From Clostridia bacterium (GTDB lineage Bacteria; Bacillota; Clostridia; Oscillospirales; CAG-272), in the NCBI GenBank assembly GCA_029010655.1, contig JAQXKW010000040.1, positions 1-13,624 of the forward strand: a DNA stretch of 13,624 bases. The letters run 5' to 3'. This document shows, in pieces, positions 13,107 to 13,624 of this stretch (the first letter of the stretch is position 1; every line of letters starts with the position of its first letter). Made by a program: the position numbers and the translations under genes. Under the pieces are notes generated by a model that saw nothing but the letters and a program-made list of their open reading frames with translations, was not told the DNA's origin and ran no database searches.

Positions 13107-13624
13107 ATGATAATCGATTTTCATACTCACACATTTCCCGATAAAATAGCAGATAAAACTATTGAACACCTTTCAAAAAAAGGCGGCGTTCAGCCGTACA
13201 GAAAGGGAACACTATGTGCCTTAAAGGAATCCATGGCAAAAGGCGGCGTAGATATAAGCGTGGTTCTGCCCGTTGCAACGGCGGCAAAGCAGGTAGACAC
13301 AATTAACAAGCTCTCCGCAGAGCTTAACGGAAAGGACGGTGTTTATTTTGCAGGGGCGGTTCATCCCGACTGCGAAAATATTGACGAAATACTCGACGCT
13401 GTAAAGGCTGCGGGACTTTTCGGCATAAAAATTCACCCGGACTATCAGGGCGTCCGTTTCAATGACGAGCGGTATATTGAAATCATGAAAAAAGCCGCCG
13501 AAAGGGATTTAATAACCGTTACTCATGCGGGAATCGATATAGGCTACCCGGACGATGTGCACTGCACCCCCGATATGGTTCTGGACGTGCTGGACAGACT
13601 TCAGGGAATAATCGACAACACGCT
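13107..13624 (+). CDS. Amidohydrolase-family metal-dependent hydrolase (TIM barrel), N-terminal part
   Basis: The first 172 residues are present; the gene runs off the window. The protein starts MIIDFHTHTFPD, giving the HxH metal-binding pair (His6, His8) at the end of barrel strand 1. It continues with SVVLPVATAA (about 51-60), FAGAVHPD (about 81-88), GIKIHPDYQG (about 106-115; Lys108, His110) and VTHAGIDIGYP (about 138-148; His140). This order fits the Amidohydrolase_2 / predicted TIM-barrel hydrolase group, often decarboxylases or hydrolases of unknown substrate; no substrate can be given. Translation starts at ATG 13107 after an AAGGAG site (13096-13101). It has its own promoter and follows a terminator, so it begins a new unit. 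Confidence 0.88.
   Translation, partial: MIIDFHTHTFPDKIADKTIEHLSKKGGVQPYRKGTLCALKESMAKGGVDISVVLPVATAAKQVDTINKLSAELNGKDGVYFAGAVHPDCENIDEILDAVKAAGLFGIKIHPDYQGVRFNDERYIEIMKKAAERDLITVTHAGIDIGYPDDVHCTPDMVLDVLDRLQGIIDNT

Overview
The window looks like chromosomal DNA from an anaerobic, endospore-forming Firmicute of the class Clostridia, most likely a gut-type member of the Oscillospirales/Ruminococcaceae. The basis is the gene set: forespore sigma factor SigG, SpoIVB and a PdaA-type cortex deacetylase sit next to a cellobiose phosphorylase. Promoters are of the TTGACA-N17-TATAAT kind, Shine-Dalgarno sequences are strong and purine-rich, and both tRNA genes encode CCA. The genus is inference.

Layout. 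Positions 1-660 (minus strand): the 5' part of an O-acetylhomoserine sulfhydrylase gene (metY), with a consensus promoter and a leader carrying an 18-codon ORF and a stem-loop. Positions 728-891: an array of tiny hairpins separated by a repeated heptamer. Positions 892-1022: tRNA-Leu(CAA) and its terminator (minus). Positions 1087-3008: sigG and spoIVB (minus), two forespore genes; sigG has a good match to a sigma-F/G promoter. Positions 3212-8605 (plus): radA, a membrane-anchored YdcF-like protein, a HAD phosphatase and a cellobiose phosphorylase gene with an in-frame amber codon. Positions 8638-10020 (plus): the rpsF-ssb-rpsR operon with a leader that can hide the rpsF ribosome-binding site, ended by a shared convergent terminator. 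Positions 10020-11473 (minus): two coupled CE4 deacetylase genes, the upstream one PdaA-like. Positions 11643-11804 (plus): tRNA-Trp and its terminator. Positions 11809-11978: a second hairpin array built on the same plan as the first. Positions 11984-12997: an unrecognised two-TM protein with its own promoter, palindromic leader and terminator. Positions 13048-13624: the start of an amidohydrolase gene cut by the window edge.

How it fits together. SigG, SpoIVB and the PdaA-like protein belong to late forespore development: sigma-G transcription, the signal to the mother cell, and cortex muramic-lactam formation. radA and ssb are DNA maintenance genes, and rpsF/rpsR encode partner proteins of the 30S platform. 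Cellobiose phosphorylase yields glucose-1-phosphate from cellobiose, as expected of a plant-fibre degrader, but this copy is interrupted.

The least explained structure is the pair of hairpin arrays. Each lies just beyond the long perfect terminator of a tRNA gene. Within an array the separator is conserved and changes orientation part way through, while the stems differ. Read in separator orientation, nearly all loops are GNA or GNRA.
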